A stretch of 64,000 nucleotides of DNA from positions 1 to 64,000 of the forward strand of contig JAEUPP010000032.1 in assembly GCA_016790075.1 (NCBI GenBank), written 5' to 3'. Shown here piece by piece: positions 56,419 through 64,000 of this stretch. The stretch's first letter is position 1, and each line of letters opens with the position of its first letter. Under the pieces are notes generated by a model. It ran no database searches. It had not been told where the DNA came from and saw only the letters and a list, made by a program, of their open reading frames with translations. A program made the position numbers and the translations under genes. The stretch is from Rhodanobacteraceae bacterium (GTDB lineage: Bacteria; Pseudomonadota; Gammaproteobacteria; Xanthomonadales; Rhodanobacteraceae).

Positions 56419-58629
56419 ATGCGATTCGTCTGGCTCTTTCTGTTGTTGATGTCCATGCCACTGGCAGCTGCGAGCCTGACCATCGATGGCAGGCTCGACG
56501 AGAGTCAGTGGCAGAGTGCGCAAGTATTCGAGGAGTTCGTTGTCGTCGAACCGTTCACGCGCGCTGCACCGAGCTACCCGACCACTGTCCGGATCTTGGC
56601 CTTGCCTGAGGGCATCGCAATCGGTTTCTACAACGTGCAGCCACGCGGTGTGCCACGGCAGCGAGAGCTGACCGCACGCGATTCCGACATGTCCGGGGAC
56701 CGGGTCAACGCGTACATCGACTTCAACGCCGATGGTGAGGTGGCCTACAACTTTACGGTTTCGCTGGCCGGTTCGGTCCAGGACGGAACCATCACGAACG
56801 AAAACCAGTTCAGCACCGACTGGGACGGCGACTGGCAGCACGCGGCCTTTGAGGGCGAGGACTTCTGGTCGGCCGAGATGTTGTTGCCCTGGACGGTGGC
56901 CGCAATGAAAAACAGCGGGACACCGCGCCGCACGGTAGCCGTGATGTTCGATCGCGTACTGGGCGCCCAGGCCGAGCGCAGTGGTTATCCGGCGGCTACC
57001 TTCCGGCGCCCGCGCTACGTATCGGAGTTCGTGCGTATCGAAATCGATCAGTACGAACAGTCGCTGTTTCGTGTTTTTCCGTATGCAACGGCTGCCGCCG
57101 ATCTGAAGAACGACCGACAGACGTTCAACGCAGGCGCTGACCTGTATTGGAAACCAAGCGGAGATTTTCAATTGACCGCGGCGTTGGCGCCAGACTTCGG
57201 TCAAGTCGAGGCCGACGAACTGGTCGTGAATTTCGACGCGATCGAGACTTTTTTCTCTGACCGGCGCCCATTTTTTACGGAAAACCAGGGACTGTTCGAT
57301 CTGCGCACACCGGATAGCGGTTTGTTGATCTATACCCGGCGCATCGGTGGTCCGCGTGACGATGGTTCCGGGCTGGCGAACGAGATCGACGCGGCGGTCA
57401 AGGCCAACGGCAGCGCCCTGGGGTTCGACTACGGCGCGCTGGTAGCACAGGAATCGGACTATGCCGACGACCTGGGCAGCTTGTTCTACGGCCAGCGTGT
57501 ACTGCGCACCGGAGAGCAACTGAGTGTTGGCTATCTGGGCACGCTGGTCGACAGGCCTTTTCTTGATCGTCAGGCAACGGTCCATGCAATCGATGCCACA
57601 TGGCGCGCGAACGATCGCTGGCAGGTCACGGGGCAGGTGCTGGCATCGGATATCGACGACGAGAGGGACAGCCGTGGTACCGGCATCTGGACGCGCATCG
57701 ACTACACGCCGCGGCCATCGTTTCGGCAAGAGTGGGAGATCACGCACTTCGACCGCGAATTGAATTTCAACGACATGGGTTTCCAGCGCCGCGCCAGCCT
57801 CAACGAGATCGAGTGGACCGCCGAGTATCAGCAGACGTTGGATCACCAGCTGCTCCGCGGAGCGACCTGGCGCGGCGAATGGCAATGGCGCACCAATGAT
57901 CGTGGCGAGCGCATTCCCGGGGCTTTCATTTTCGACCGGGACTGGCAATACCGGAGCGGCGCGTCGATATCCTTGAACGCCTTCCTGGAAACCCGTGGCG
58001 TCAACGACCTGATCACGCGCGGCAACGGCAATGTCGCCATGCCGTTCCGCCAGTCCTACAGACTCGAATACAGCTCGCCGCGCCTGAAGCGGTGGCAGTT
58101 CGAACTCAACCTAAGGCCGTTCGAGGAGGGCCTCGGCGGACGCGCGCTTGAGATCGGTGGTGAAGCCACCTACACGGCCAGCGAGCAGTTGTCACTGGAT
58201 GGCTACATTTTCGCCACCGACAGTTCGGACTGGCTGGTGTGGCAACGAGGCAATCTGCTGGGACGGTTCGAACGCCGTATGGTCGACAGCGCCCTGAACA
58301 TCAACTGGTTTCCGCGACCCAAGCACGAATTGCGGGTCAAGCTGCAGTGGCTTGCAATCGCGGCGGAAAATGCACGCAGCGTGCGCGTCGACCGCCTTGG
58401 CGCCGCGATGCCCAGTGATGATCGTATCGACGACTTCAGCGTCAACAACTTCGGCTTGCAGTTGCGCTACCGCTACGAGTTTGCCCCGCAGTCGGATATT
58501 TTCGCTGTCTACGGGCGCGGTGGCTTCGTCGAGACGGATCGCCGCGAGGACTTCGACGACCTGCTGAGCGATGCACTGTCACTGCGAGATGCCGATCAAT
58601 TTCTCGTCAAGGTGCGCCGCCGCTTCTAG
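56419..58629 (+). CDS. DUF5916-like outer-membrane protein with CBM9-like N-terminus
   Basis: 736 residues. A signal peptide (MRFVWLFLLLMSMPLAAA) is followed by a CBM9-like domain (SLTIDGRLDESQWQSAQVFE, DRVNAYIDFNADGEVAYNF, about 20-200). A long series of amphipathic beta-strands then runs to a C-terminal RRRF. The motif DFGQVEADELVVNFDAIETF followed by FFSDRRPFFTENQGLFDL is characteristic of DUF5916-type proteins. It presumably sits in the outer membrane and binds or moves carbohydrate-like ligands. Function not established. Confidence 0.82.
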   Translation: MRFVWLFLLLMSMPLAAASLTIDGRLDESQWQSAQVFEEFVVVEPFTRAAPSYPTTVRILALPEGIAIGFYNVQPRGVPRQRELTARDSDMSGDRVNAYIDFNADGEVAYNFTVSLAGSVQDGTITNENQFSTDWDGDWQHAAFEGEDFWSAEMLLPWTVAAMKNSGTPRRTVAVMFDRVLGAQAERSGYPAATFRRPRYVSEFVRIEIDQYEQSLFRVFPYATAAADLKNDRQTFNAGADLYWKPSGDFQLTAALAPDFGQVEADELVVNFDAIETFFSDRRPFFTENQGLFDLRTPDSGLLIYTRRIGGPRDDGSGLANEIDAAVKANGSALGFDYGALVAQESDYADDLGSLFYGQRVLRTGEQLSVGYLGTLVDRPFLDRQATVHAIDATWRANDRWQVTGQVLASDIDDERDSRGTGIWTRIDYTPRPSFRQEWEITHFDRELNFNDMGFQRRASLNEIEWTAEYQQTLDHQLLRGATWRGEWQWRTNDRGERIPGAFIFDRDWQYRSGASISLNAFLETRGVNDLITRGNGNVAMPFRQSYRLEYSSPRLKRWQFELNLRPFEEGLGGRALEIGGEATYTASEQLSLDGYIFATDSSDWLVWQRGNLLGRFERRMVDSALNINWFPRPKHELRVKLQWLAIAAENARSVRVDRLGAAMPSDDRIDDFSVNNFGLQLRYRYEFAPQSDIFAVYGRGGFVETDRREDFDDLLSDALSLRDADQFLVKVRRRF

Positions 58630-58711
58630 CCTGCCTTTTCACACCCATTCGTAGCGAGGCCGCCGATACGCCGCTGAAGTGCGCCGCGGATTGTGCGCTG
58701 CGCGACGCAAA

Positions 58712-59827
58712 TCAGTCCGCCAGTTCATACGCCGCACTGCGCCCACCCCCGGGCGATTTCTTCAGCACGCCCATGTCCAGCAGCGACGTGATGTCGCGCA
58801 GCGCGGTGTCGGGGGAGCACTTGGCGATTGCAGCCCATTTACTGCTGGTGAGCTTGCCCTCGAAGCCATCGAGCAGACGATTGAGCAGATTCACTTGCCG
58901 CGCGTTCAACGGCGTGCCGGCCCAGCGCTGCCAGAAGCGCGCCTTGGCCAATACGGTATCCAGCGTGGCATGCGCGCTGGTGATGGCCCGCCCGAGCGTG
59001 GCGAGGAACCAGGACAGCCAGCCGGTCACGTCGAGCGTGCCTTTCTGGGTGCGTTCCAGGACATCGTAGTAATTCTTGCGTTCGCGCTGGATCTGCGCCG
59101 ACAGACTGTAGAAGCGTTGCGGACTGCCGTCGGCGCGCGCCAGAAACAGGTCGCCTACGGCCCGGGCGAGACGGCCGTTGCCGTCGTCGAAGGGGTGCAG
59201 CGTGACGAACCACAGGTGCGCCAGTCCTGCCTTGATCAGCAGAGGCTCGCCGGATGCTTCATTCGCCCACGCCAGGAAATGGGCCATTTCGGTGGCGAGT
59301 ACCCCCGCGGGTGGTGCCTGGGAATGCACCTTTCGGCGCCCCACCGGACCGGATACGACCTGCATGGGCCCAGCCGCATCGTCGCGCCAGTGACCAACGG
59401 TGATCTTGCTCATGCCGGAGTAGCCAGTGGGAAACAGCGCTGCGTGCCAGCCAAACAAGCGCCCGTCCGTGAGCGGTTCGGTGCAGTTTGATGTAGCGTC
59501 GAGGACGAGCTCCACCACCCCTTCAACATGCCTGTCCACAGGTGCTACGGCGCCGATTTCGACGCCCAGCCTGCGGGCGATGGACGAGCGCACGGACTCG
59601 ACGTTCAGCACTTCGCCCTCGATCGCGCTGGTCTTGACCACATCCTCGGTCAACGCCGCAAGGCTGGCCTGATCGCGCTGCGCCTGATGTGCATCAGCCA
59701 GGCGACCCAGCAACAGCCCCTGAGCGCGACTGACCTCAGTCAGCGATCCCGCCAGTGCGGACAAGTCATAGCGCCAGCGGGGCCACCCATCGGTCTGCCA
59801 GACGTGTCGGCCTTCTCCGCTATTCAT
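58712..59827 (-). CDS. Fic family protein (AMPylase fold), class II autoinhibited
   Basis: 371 residues, start at ATG 59827 (MNSGEGRHVWQTDGWPRW). The ribosome binding site is weak, and upstream in-frame sequence is not homologous. The N-terminal domain is DUF4172-like (about 1-90) and contains TSAIEGE, the [S/T]xxxE[G/N] inhibitory motif placed before the Fic core. The active site is HPFDDGNGRLAR, fully intact (HxFxDGNGRxxR). A C-terminal winged-helix segment (LTSSKWAAIAKCSPDTALRD) follows. It transfers AMP or another NMP to a protein target. Target unknown. Single gene, convergent with the barrel gene. Confidence 0.93.
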   Translation of the reverse strand: MNSGEGRHVWQTDGWPRWRYDLSALAGSLTEVSRAQGLLLGRLADAHQAQRDQASLAALTEDVVKTSAIEGEVLNVESVRSSIARRLGVEIGAVAPVDRHVEGVVELVLDATSNCTEPLTDGRLFGWHAALFPTGYSGMSKITVGHWRDDAAGPMQVVSGPVGRRKVHSQAPPAGVLATEMAHFLAWANEASGEPLLIKAGLAHLWFVTLHPFDDGNGRLARAVGDLFLARADGSPQRFYSLSAQIQRERKNYYDVLERTQKGTLDVTGWLSWFLATLGRAITSAHATLDTVLAKARFWQRWAGTPLNARQVNLLNRLLDGFEGKLTSSKWAAIAKCSPDTALRDITSLLDMGVLKKSPGGGRSAAYELAD

Positions 59828-60201
59828 GCGGAGATTGGAAGCCGTATTCGCCGCGGGGGCAAGGCATTCTCCGCGGGAAGTACGGCAAATGCGGCGTACA
59901 ACCGCCGCATCACGCACGCCGGCGCTGGGCTGCAATCGGGCGGTGTGGTCATCGGCACCGATGCCGTCGTGGTATCGATGCGCCTGGGCATAAGTCCAGC
60001 GACGGCGACGATGACCTATGCAACGGCGCCACACTCAGCCTGTCCGCGTTGGGCGCGGCACACGTCGTCGACTCGGGCTTGCCCGTGGCGGAACACGCGA
60101 GACACCCTTGACGAGGCGCGCCACGAAGCGCTGACCGACTGCCCCACGCATCGCGGACGCGTTCCACGCTGTGTGGGCCGTTTCAAATTTCCGCTATCCG
60201 G
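59828..60201. other. 374-base intergenic stretch, nothing recognised
   Basis: It lies between the Fic gene and the Tat-exported-protein gene, both minus strand. A plus-strand frame (LQSGGVVIGTDAVVVSMRLG) looks protein-like but has no start or family. It may be a fragment of former coding DNA. Confidence 0.25.
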
Positions 60202-61260
60202 CTACAGCACGCGTGTTCCGAGATAGTGATAGACCCCGGCATCTGTCCATGCATGCACGTGTACGGCCTGTCCGGCGAGAAAGCTCGGGATCACGCGCTG
60301 CGTGACCAGCTGCGTGTCGGCGTAGCTCAGGATGGGCTGCACGTTGAACAGCGTCGAGGCAGCGTAGCTCGCGGCGTTCGTGAAGATCAGGCGCGCCCGC
60401 GATTCATCCGCGTAGGCCAGATCCATATTCACCGTGAGAGGTGGGCCGCCATCGAGGCCATTGACCGGTGTGAGAAACCACTCCGGCAGCGTGGGCGTGG
60501 CGCTGGTCCGATAGGGGCGCTGATTCCAGATCAGCACCGGCACGCCGTCGACCGTGGCCCGTGTGATCGAATCCGCGTTGTTCACGGTGCCGGAGTAATG
60601 CTCGAACTCGTAGAACATCCAGCGGTCGCGATCATAGATCGCCTCCGCATTCGCCGCTGCGGCGTTGTGCGCCGACCATGAGGTGATGCCGTCGCTATTG
60701 ACGATCTCGCCACCGAACCCGTCCGGCATCGAACTGGCCGAGGTCCACGATTCCCCGGCACGCGGTACGCCACCGTAGACATCGCCCGAACCGATGCGGC
60801 CTTGCTTCCAGATGCGACTGCCGGCCAGCGAACCGCTGTAATGCAGGTGACAGCAGAAGTAGAAGCGGGGACGCGTACCGCTCAGCGTCACGTAGTTCTT
60901 GGGAAAGTCATTCGTCGAATACAGGTTCTGCAGCGAGCGGGTGCCACTGAAGGCGCGCGTCGTCGAAATCGTCTGCCCGGTACTGTTGGACAAATGGATG
61001 CGTCCCACCGGCGAAACGGCCGCACCCGGTGCCTGGGTCTCGAAATCTTCCAGGAATGCCGTCGACGACTTGCTGCCGAAACCCGTCACATTGAAGGTGT
61101 CAGTCACGATTCCCGGGAATTCGAAACCATTGGCGAAGACCACGTCGTCTCCGCGCAGTGCGTCCGCCTGCGCGGCCGGCGAGCGCGCGAGCAACGTGCC
61201 GCCGGCATAGGTCGCGCCGAGTGCCTGGCCGAGGGTGGTGAGAAAATGGCGTCGTTTCAT
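60202..61260 (-). CDS. Tat-exported protein, jelly-roll-like, with VFANGFE motif
   Basis: 352 residues. The start at 61260 gives MKRRHFLTTLGQALG, a twin-arginine signal (RRHFL), and cleavage probably follows AQA near residue 32. DDVVFANGFEFPG sits just after the signal. The remainder (about 50-352) is beta-rich with aromatic repeats (LEDFETQAPGAAVSPVG, YDRDRWMFYEFEHYSG, VNMDLAYADESRARLIF). This is consistent with a concanavalin-like or polysaccharide-lyase-type jelly roll, but no catalytic motif is clear. Export by Tat implies folding or cofactor binding before secretion. Confidence 0.72.
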   Translation of the reverse strand: MKRRHFLTTLGQALGATYAGGTLLARSPAAQADALRGDDVVFANGFEFPGIVTDTFNVTGFGSKSSTAFLEDFETQAPGAAVSPVGRIHLSNSTGQTISTTRAFSGTRSLQNLYSTNDFPKNYVTLSGTRPRFYFCCHLHYSGSLAGSRIWKQGRIGSGDVYGGVPRAGESWTSASSMPDGFGGEIVNSDGITSWSAHNAAAANAEAIYDRDRWMFYEFEHYSGTVNNADSITRATVDGVPVLIWNQRPYRTSATPTLPEWFLTPVNGLDGGPPLTVNMDLAYADESRARLIFTNAASYAASTLFNVQPILSYADTQLVTQRVIPSFLAGQAVHVHAWTDAGVYHYLGTRVL

Positions 61261-61531
61261 CGGTCGCGTCGTGGCAAGAGCAAACGTGGATGGTAGGGCT
61301 CGGCGTGCGGTGGAAGTGTGGTGCAGACCGCAGGGTGTGCGTTGCGGGGAAAACATCTCCGGCCGGCGGGTGACGTATTGCCGGAAATGTCATCGACGTC
61401 CTGGCACCGTTGCGCTCCGCCGGTCATGGATGACCGCCATCGCGATCACGCCCGCAGCGCTGCCAGCAGCTCTCGACAGCAGAAACACCGCGCAAAGCCG
61501 GGGCAGCGCTCGCCGCCCCGGCCGCAAGCGG

Positions 61532-61810
61532 CTACGGTCCCGGATGGAACCGCGCTTCCATCAAACCGCGCACGTCACGCGACAGGATCGCCAGCGCATC
61601 GAGCACGCCACTGTGCGACCGCGCATCGTGTGCTTCGAGCTGGGCCGTCGCCACCGTCTCGCTGAGCGACTGGATCGCCGCGACGCGCTCCAGAATCTCC
61701 TCCTGCAGCGCTTCGCGTTGCGCCGGCGTATCGAGCACATACGCAAACATCACCGGCGCCGATGACGACACGTAGCGGCGCAGCGGATAGAACGAACCCT
61801 GCGGTGTCAT
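61532..61810 (-). CDS. Small helical protein, possibly DUF3077/DUF6124-like
   Basis: 92 residues. GGAGG lies 7 bases before the ATG at 61810, which fixes the start (MTPQGSFYPLRRYVSSS). The body is helical and Ala/Glu-rich (PAQREALQEEILERVAAIQS, GVLDALAILSRDVRGLMEA). It resembles in plan the short DUF3077/DUF6124 proteins of Pseudomonas, but this is an impression only. The upstream region is full of inverted repeats (see 61930-62120). Confidence 0.65.
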   Translation of the reverse strand: MTPQGSFYPLRRYVSSSAPVMFAYVLDTPAQREALQEEILERVAAIQSLSETVATAQLEAHDARSHSGVLDALAILSRDVRGLMEARFHPGP

Positions 61811-61929
61811 GGCGCGTGCCTCCGGAAGAAAGCAACAACGCAAACAACGCAAACAACGGCGACAAAGCAACACGGACTCTGTCCGGCGCCGCAGAACGCA
61901 TACCGACTATCCATGGACAACTCCCTTTG

Positions 61930-62120
61930 CGTGGAGCCGCCACCCGGAACTACACGCAAGGGTGGCGAACGGTGTGCGGGTTAGCGGACCGGCGTAGGAC
62001 CGGCGAGCCTTGCGGCTCCCCACACACCGCCGCCAGAAATCGGCAGGCGACGCCACACAAAACGCCGGACGAAAAAAAACGCCGACGTTCGGTGCGGCGC
62101 TGTGTGCGCCTACGATGTCC
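61930..62120 (-). promoter_or_regulatory. Candidate structured leader upstream of the 92-residue protein
   Basis: Several complementary pairs lie close together. GCCACCC (61939-61945) pairs with GGGTGGC (61960-61966). GGTGTG (61971-61976) pairs with CACACC (62023-62028) and encloses GAGCC (62005-62009)/GGCTC (62014-62018). The 9-mer GGACCGGCG is repeated at 61986 and 61997. Transcribed on the minus strand this would be a long folded 5' leader for the gene starting at 61810. The rest of 61811-62336 shows no gene I can support. I know no named RNA family for it. Confidence 0.4.
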
Positions 62121-62336
62121 GGGCCGCTAATCCCGGTTGCCGAATTGGCGGCAACGGTGGGATTGTTGACTTGTTGATAGTTCGCGTCAAGAAGGCATAA
62201 ATGTACCAAACAGCTTCTGGCACTCCGCCGAAGTTTCGCGCCAGTTTTGCGCTCGGTTTCGATTCTGTTCGTGTTCCTTCAGAACGCATCTTCTTCGTGT
62301 GGTCTGGCACGCAGAGCCGCAACAGCTGTCCGTTCC

Positions 62337-63059
62337 TCAAGCGCGCGCATGCAGAGCGACGGAGTGGTTACTCGGGCCTGCCGGCATGAGATCGAGGTTC
62401 GGGCTGTTCGACACCACGTAGGCGAGAGGGCGCGTCAAGTTGAACGGAAAAAGTACAGGCAGCGAGTTCAGACTGGGCACTGAAACGGGCTTTCCGGCGT
62501 AGCACACGGCTGCCTCGATCAGCCATGCCGTCAGTTCGTCGTTGTAGATCTCCGTAGGCGCGAGCCGAGCAACACGCTTGCCTTTCTCAACCCGCTCTAC
62601 GGCTCCCCAGCTCGCCTGACTCTGAATGACCATGTTGGTCATGCGCCGGGTGCCTTCGCGCTCTCCATAGGTTTCGCTCATACGGCGATGAACTTCGGCG
62701 GACGCGCAGTCGCCCTGAATAGCGGACAGGCGGCCCACCAGCTCGGCCACCTTGCCAAAGAACGGATACGTCGCCACGGAAATACCCCAGCACAGTGCTG
62801 AGACGGGAATGTCGGGTTGTGCCATGTGGATGGCCACGCCGCGATCCGCGAAATCGACCAGTTCAGCGCGTGGCTCCAGCCATAGCCGATTCAGTACCGT
62901 GCGTGTTTTTTTCTTGGCTTCCGCGCCAAGCTCGGCTGCATCAAGCAGTGCATTCAGATCATCTAGCCCAGCTACGCCCGCACGAATGCCCAGTGCCGCA
63001 GTCGCCCACTCAAGCCGAATGAGCCGATCAAAACCTATTTTTGGGGCTGACGAATTCAT
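62337..63059 (-). CDS. BREX-associated protein downstream of pglZ (BrxA-like)
   Basis: 240 residues, ATG overlapping the stop of pglZ (ATGA), hence coupled. Features are FDRLIRLEWATAALGIRAG, KKTRTVLNRLWLEP, ISVATYPFFGKVAELVGRLS, HRRMSETYGEREGTRRMTN and SQASWGAVE. Position after pglZ is where type-3 BREX operons carry brxA, and the sequence fits my memory of that gene. The assignment rests mostly on position. It is a small helical protein needed for BREX defence in studied systems. It is the last gene of the defence operon. Confidence 0.6.
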   Translation of the reverse strand: MNSSAPKIGFDRLIRLEWATAALGIRAGVAGLDDLNALLDAAELGAEAKKKTRTVLNRLWLEPRAELVDFADRGVAIHMAQPDIPVSALCWGISVATYPFFGKVAELVGRLSAIQGDCASAEVHRRMSETYGEREGTRRMTNMVIQSQASWGAVERVEKGKRVARLAPTEIYNDELTAWLIEAAVCYAGKPVSVPSLNSLPVLFPFNLTRPLAYVVSNSPNLDLMPAGPSNHSVALHARA

Positions 63060-64000
63060 TCGGTACCAATCACATAACTGACTTTCACAAAGGGCACGAT
63101 CAACTCTTCGACCGATACCCCGCCGTGGACCACCACCTGCTCGCCCTCCGGCACAAAGGCGGTTCGTCCGCTTGCGAATAGGGGCATGAAGTTCGCGGGT
63201 AGTCCGGCGATGTCCAACCTAACTGTGGTGGGATAGGCCGCAGCGGAATCGGCCAGCAATGACTCACTCCGGTAGACCCGAACGCGCTCGCCGCGCGTCT
63301 CGGCAATGACGCCCTGGTTGGGTCTGCCGACGCCGGTGGACTCGATATTGCCGTGGTCCGCCGTGAGATAGATGTGGTAACCCTTGTCCAGCAGCAGCGA
63401 GAGCAGCCGATCGACGAAGCCGGTCGACAACCAGTTGTCGATCCACATCGCCACGTCTTTCTTCGACCGCTCCTTATGGAGTCGATCATCCACCTCATCG
63501 ATGACCAGGCCCACCACCTTCGGACGCCGGTCGTTCAAGTCCGCCTCAAGCACTTCTAGTTGATCGACTTGGCGCAGCGCGCGTCGATACATCACCTCAT
63601 TCGAGCTGACGCCTTCGTTCTGCCAGAACGTCTTCCACAAGGATTCCTCTTTGTCCGTCCGGTCGATGGAGTCGTCGAACTCTCGCGGTTTCAGGCCGGA
63701 GAATAGCGCCTGGCGCGACACCGATGTCACCGTCGGCAGCCATGCGAACGCGGTTCCTTCGTCAAACGCGAAGCGCTTGGTGGTAGCAATTAGGCGCTCC
63801 CGGATCTGCACCCACTGGTCGAGGGCCAGGCCGTCGAAGACCAGCAGAGCCACCTTGGTTTCCCCTGCGGATCGCCGATGGCGCAAGAAGCGCGGCACGT
63901 GGTGAACCATCACCGGGCCTTTGGTTACCGGCTGCAGAATCAGGTCGGCGTAGTGCCTGGCCGCGACCCAGTCTTGAAGATGCTCGTCTGATTGCGCCTG
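63056..64000 (-). CDS. pglZ: BREX type-3 PglZ, C-terminal part (5' end outside window)
   Basis: The frame is open from the right edge for 314 codons. The recognisable part is the PglZ alkaline-phosphatase-like domain. It includes VALLVFDGLALDQWVQIRER (metal-binding Asp after the strand), VTSVSRQALFSGLKP (the nucleophile Ser/Thr region), LTADHGNIESTGVGRPNQG (DHG metal motif) and AETRGERVRVY. The C-terminal FASGRTAFVPEGEQVVVHGG and SVEELIVPFVKV matches PglZ of BREX-3. The protein continues past the window, since 29 residues precede the first in-window GTG/ATG without a stop. Other BREX genes (brxC, pglX, brxHII) are expected further right. Confidence 0.85.
   Translation of the reverse strand, partial: QAQSDEHLQDWVAARHYADLILQPVTKGPVMVHHVPRFLRHRRSAGETKVALLVFDGLALDQWVQIRERLIATTKRFAFDEGTAFAWLPTVTSVSRQALFSGLKPREFDDSIDRTDKEESLWKTFWQNEGVSSNEVMYRRALRQVDQLEVLEADLNDRRPKVVGLVIDEVDDRLHKERSKKDVAMWIDNWLSTGFVDRLLSLLLDKGYHIYLTADHGNIESTGVGRPNQGVIAETRGERVRVYRSESLLADSAAAYPTTVRLDIAGLPANFMPLFASGRTAFVPEGEQVVVHGGVSVEELIVPFVKVSYVIGTE

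Noticed and set aside
59700-60034. A longer N-terminus for the Fic protein (440 residues)
   Set aside because: The extra residues upstream of 59827 are Arg/His-rich with no similarity to Fic N-terminal domains. The homologous part begins at the chosen ATG.
61907-62209. A 100-codon minus-strand frame inside the inverted-repeat leader
   Set aside because: It overlaps the densest hairpins and has no recognisable domain or good ribosome binding site. I treat the region as a possible RNA structure instead.

Overview
The window is GC-rich DNA with dense, overlapping operons. The gene set suggests a gammaproteobacterium of the Xanthomonadales/Lysobacterales, perhaps Rhodanobacteraceae. Supporting this are exosortase-A-type (XrtA) polysaccharide families, secreted proteins carrying an I/V-F-x-N-G-F-E/D motif, a Reg_prop/GGDEF sensor and a DUF5916-type outer-membrane protein. 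The placement is inferred from gene families, not from a marker gene.

Left part (1-24015), almost all minus strand. After a partial unknown gene and two small secreted proteins come nine minus-strand genes. From upstream to downstream they are: a UDP-HexNAc dehydrogenase (22723-24015), a UDP-glucuronate 4-epimerase (21489-22496), a 4315-residue NRPS/PKS hybrid (8406-21353), two exosortase-A-associated alpha/beta-hydrolases, a formyltransferase-like/beta-propeller protein, galE, a VanZ-like protein and glmS. From the megasynthase to glmS the genes overlap or lie within 45 bases. I read the megasynthase as A-PCP-KS-AT-ACP-AMT-C-A-PCP-C-A-PCP. Its three adenylation pockets match the codes for proline, serine and glycine, and the AT has the malonyl motif. 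The inferred product is a short beta-amino-acid-containing peptide, 3-amino-3-(pyrrolidin-2-yl)propanoyl-Ser-Gly or a derivative. There is no thioesterase domain.

Centre (24220-44227), plus strand. This is a Wzx/Wzy-type exopolysaccharide operon: initiating sugar-phosphate transferase, Wza-like export protein, chain-length determinant, degenerate BY-kinase-like protein, outer-membrane barrel, NodB deacetylase, GT2, three GT4s, two asparagine-synthetase-like amidotransferases (one without the glutaminase cysteine), Wzy/ligase, MurJ-like flippase and a secreted beta-propeller. Most genes overlap by 1-11 bases. An opposed gene for a membrane-anchored J-domain protein sits near its start. Many families are those that accompany exosortase A, yet no exosortase and no PEP-CTERM protein is visible here.

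Right part (44228-62336). This is looser, with relics of mobile DNA. It holds a large secreted propeller/FnIII protein ending in IFRNGFD, stacked terminators, a decayed duplicate of the end of the EPS propeller gene, an IS91-type transposase relic, a Reg_prop-GGDEF diguanylate cyclase, katG, a PEBP-family protein, a ThuA-like protein, a DUF5916-like barrel, a Fic protein, a Tat-exported protein and a 92-residue protein preceded by a possible structured leader.

Right edge (62337-64000). The 3' end of a BREX type-3 phage-defence operon: the C-terminal part of pglZ and a downstream BrxA-like gene.

Working model (inference). glmS, galE, the dehydrogenase and the uronate epimerase supply amino-sugar and uronate nucleotides. 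The EPS operon assembles and exports the polymer. The megasynthase and its two hydrolases make a small amine-rich peptide in the same locus. That peptide could decorate the polymer, possibly as an amide on uronate carboxyls made by the glutaminase-less synthetase, or it could be a separate metabolite.
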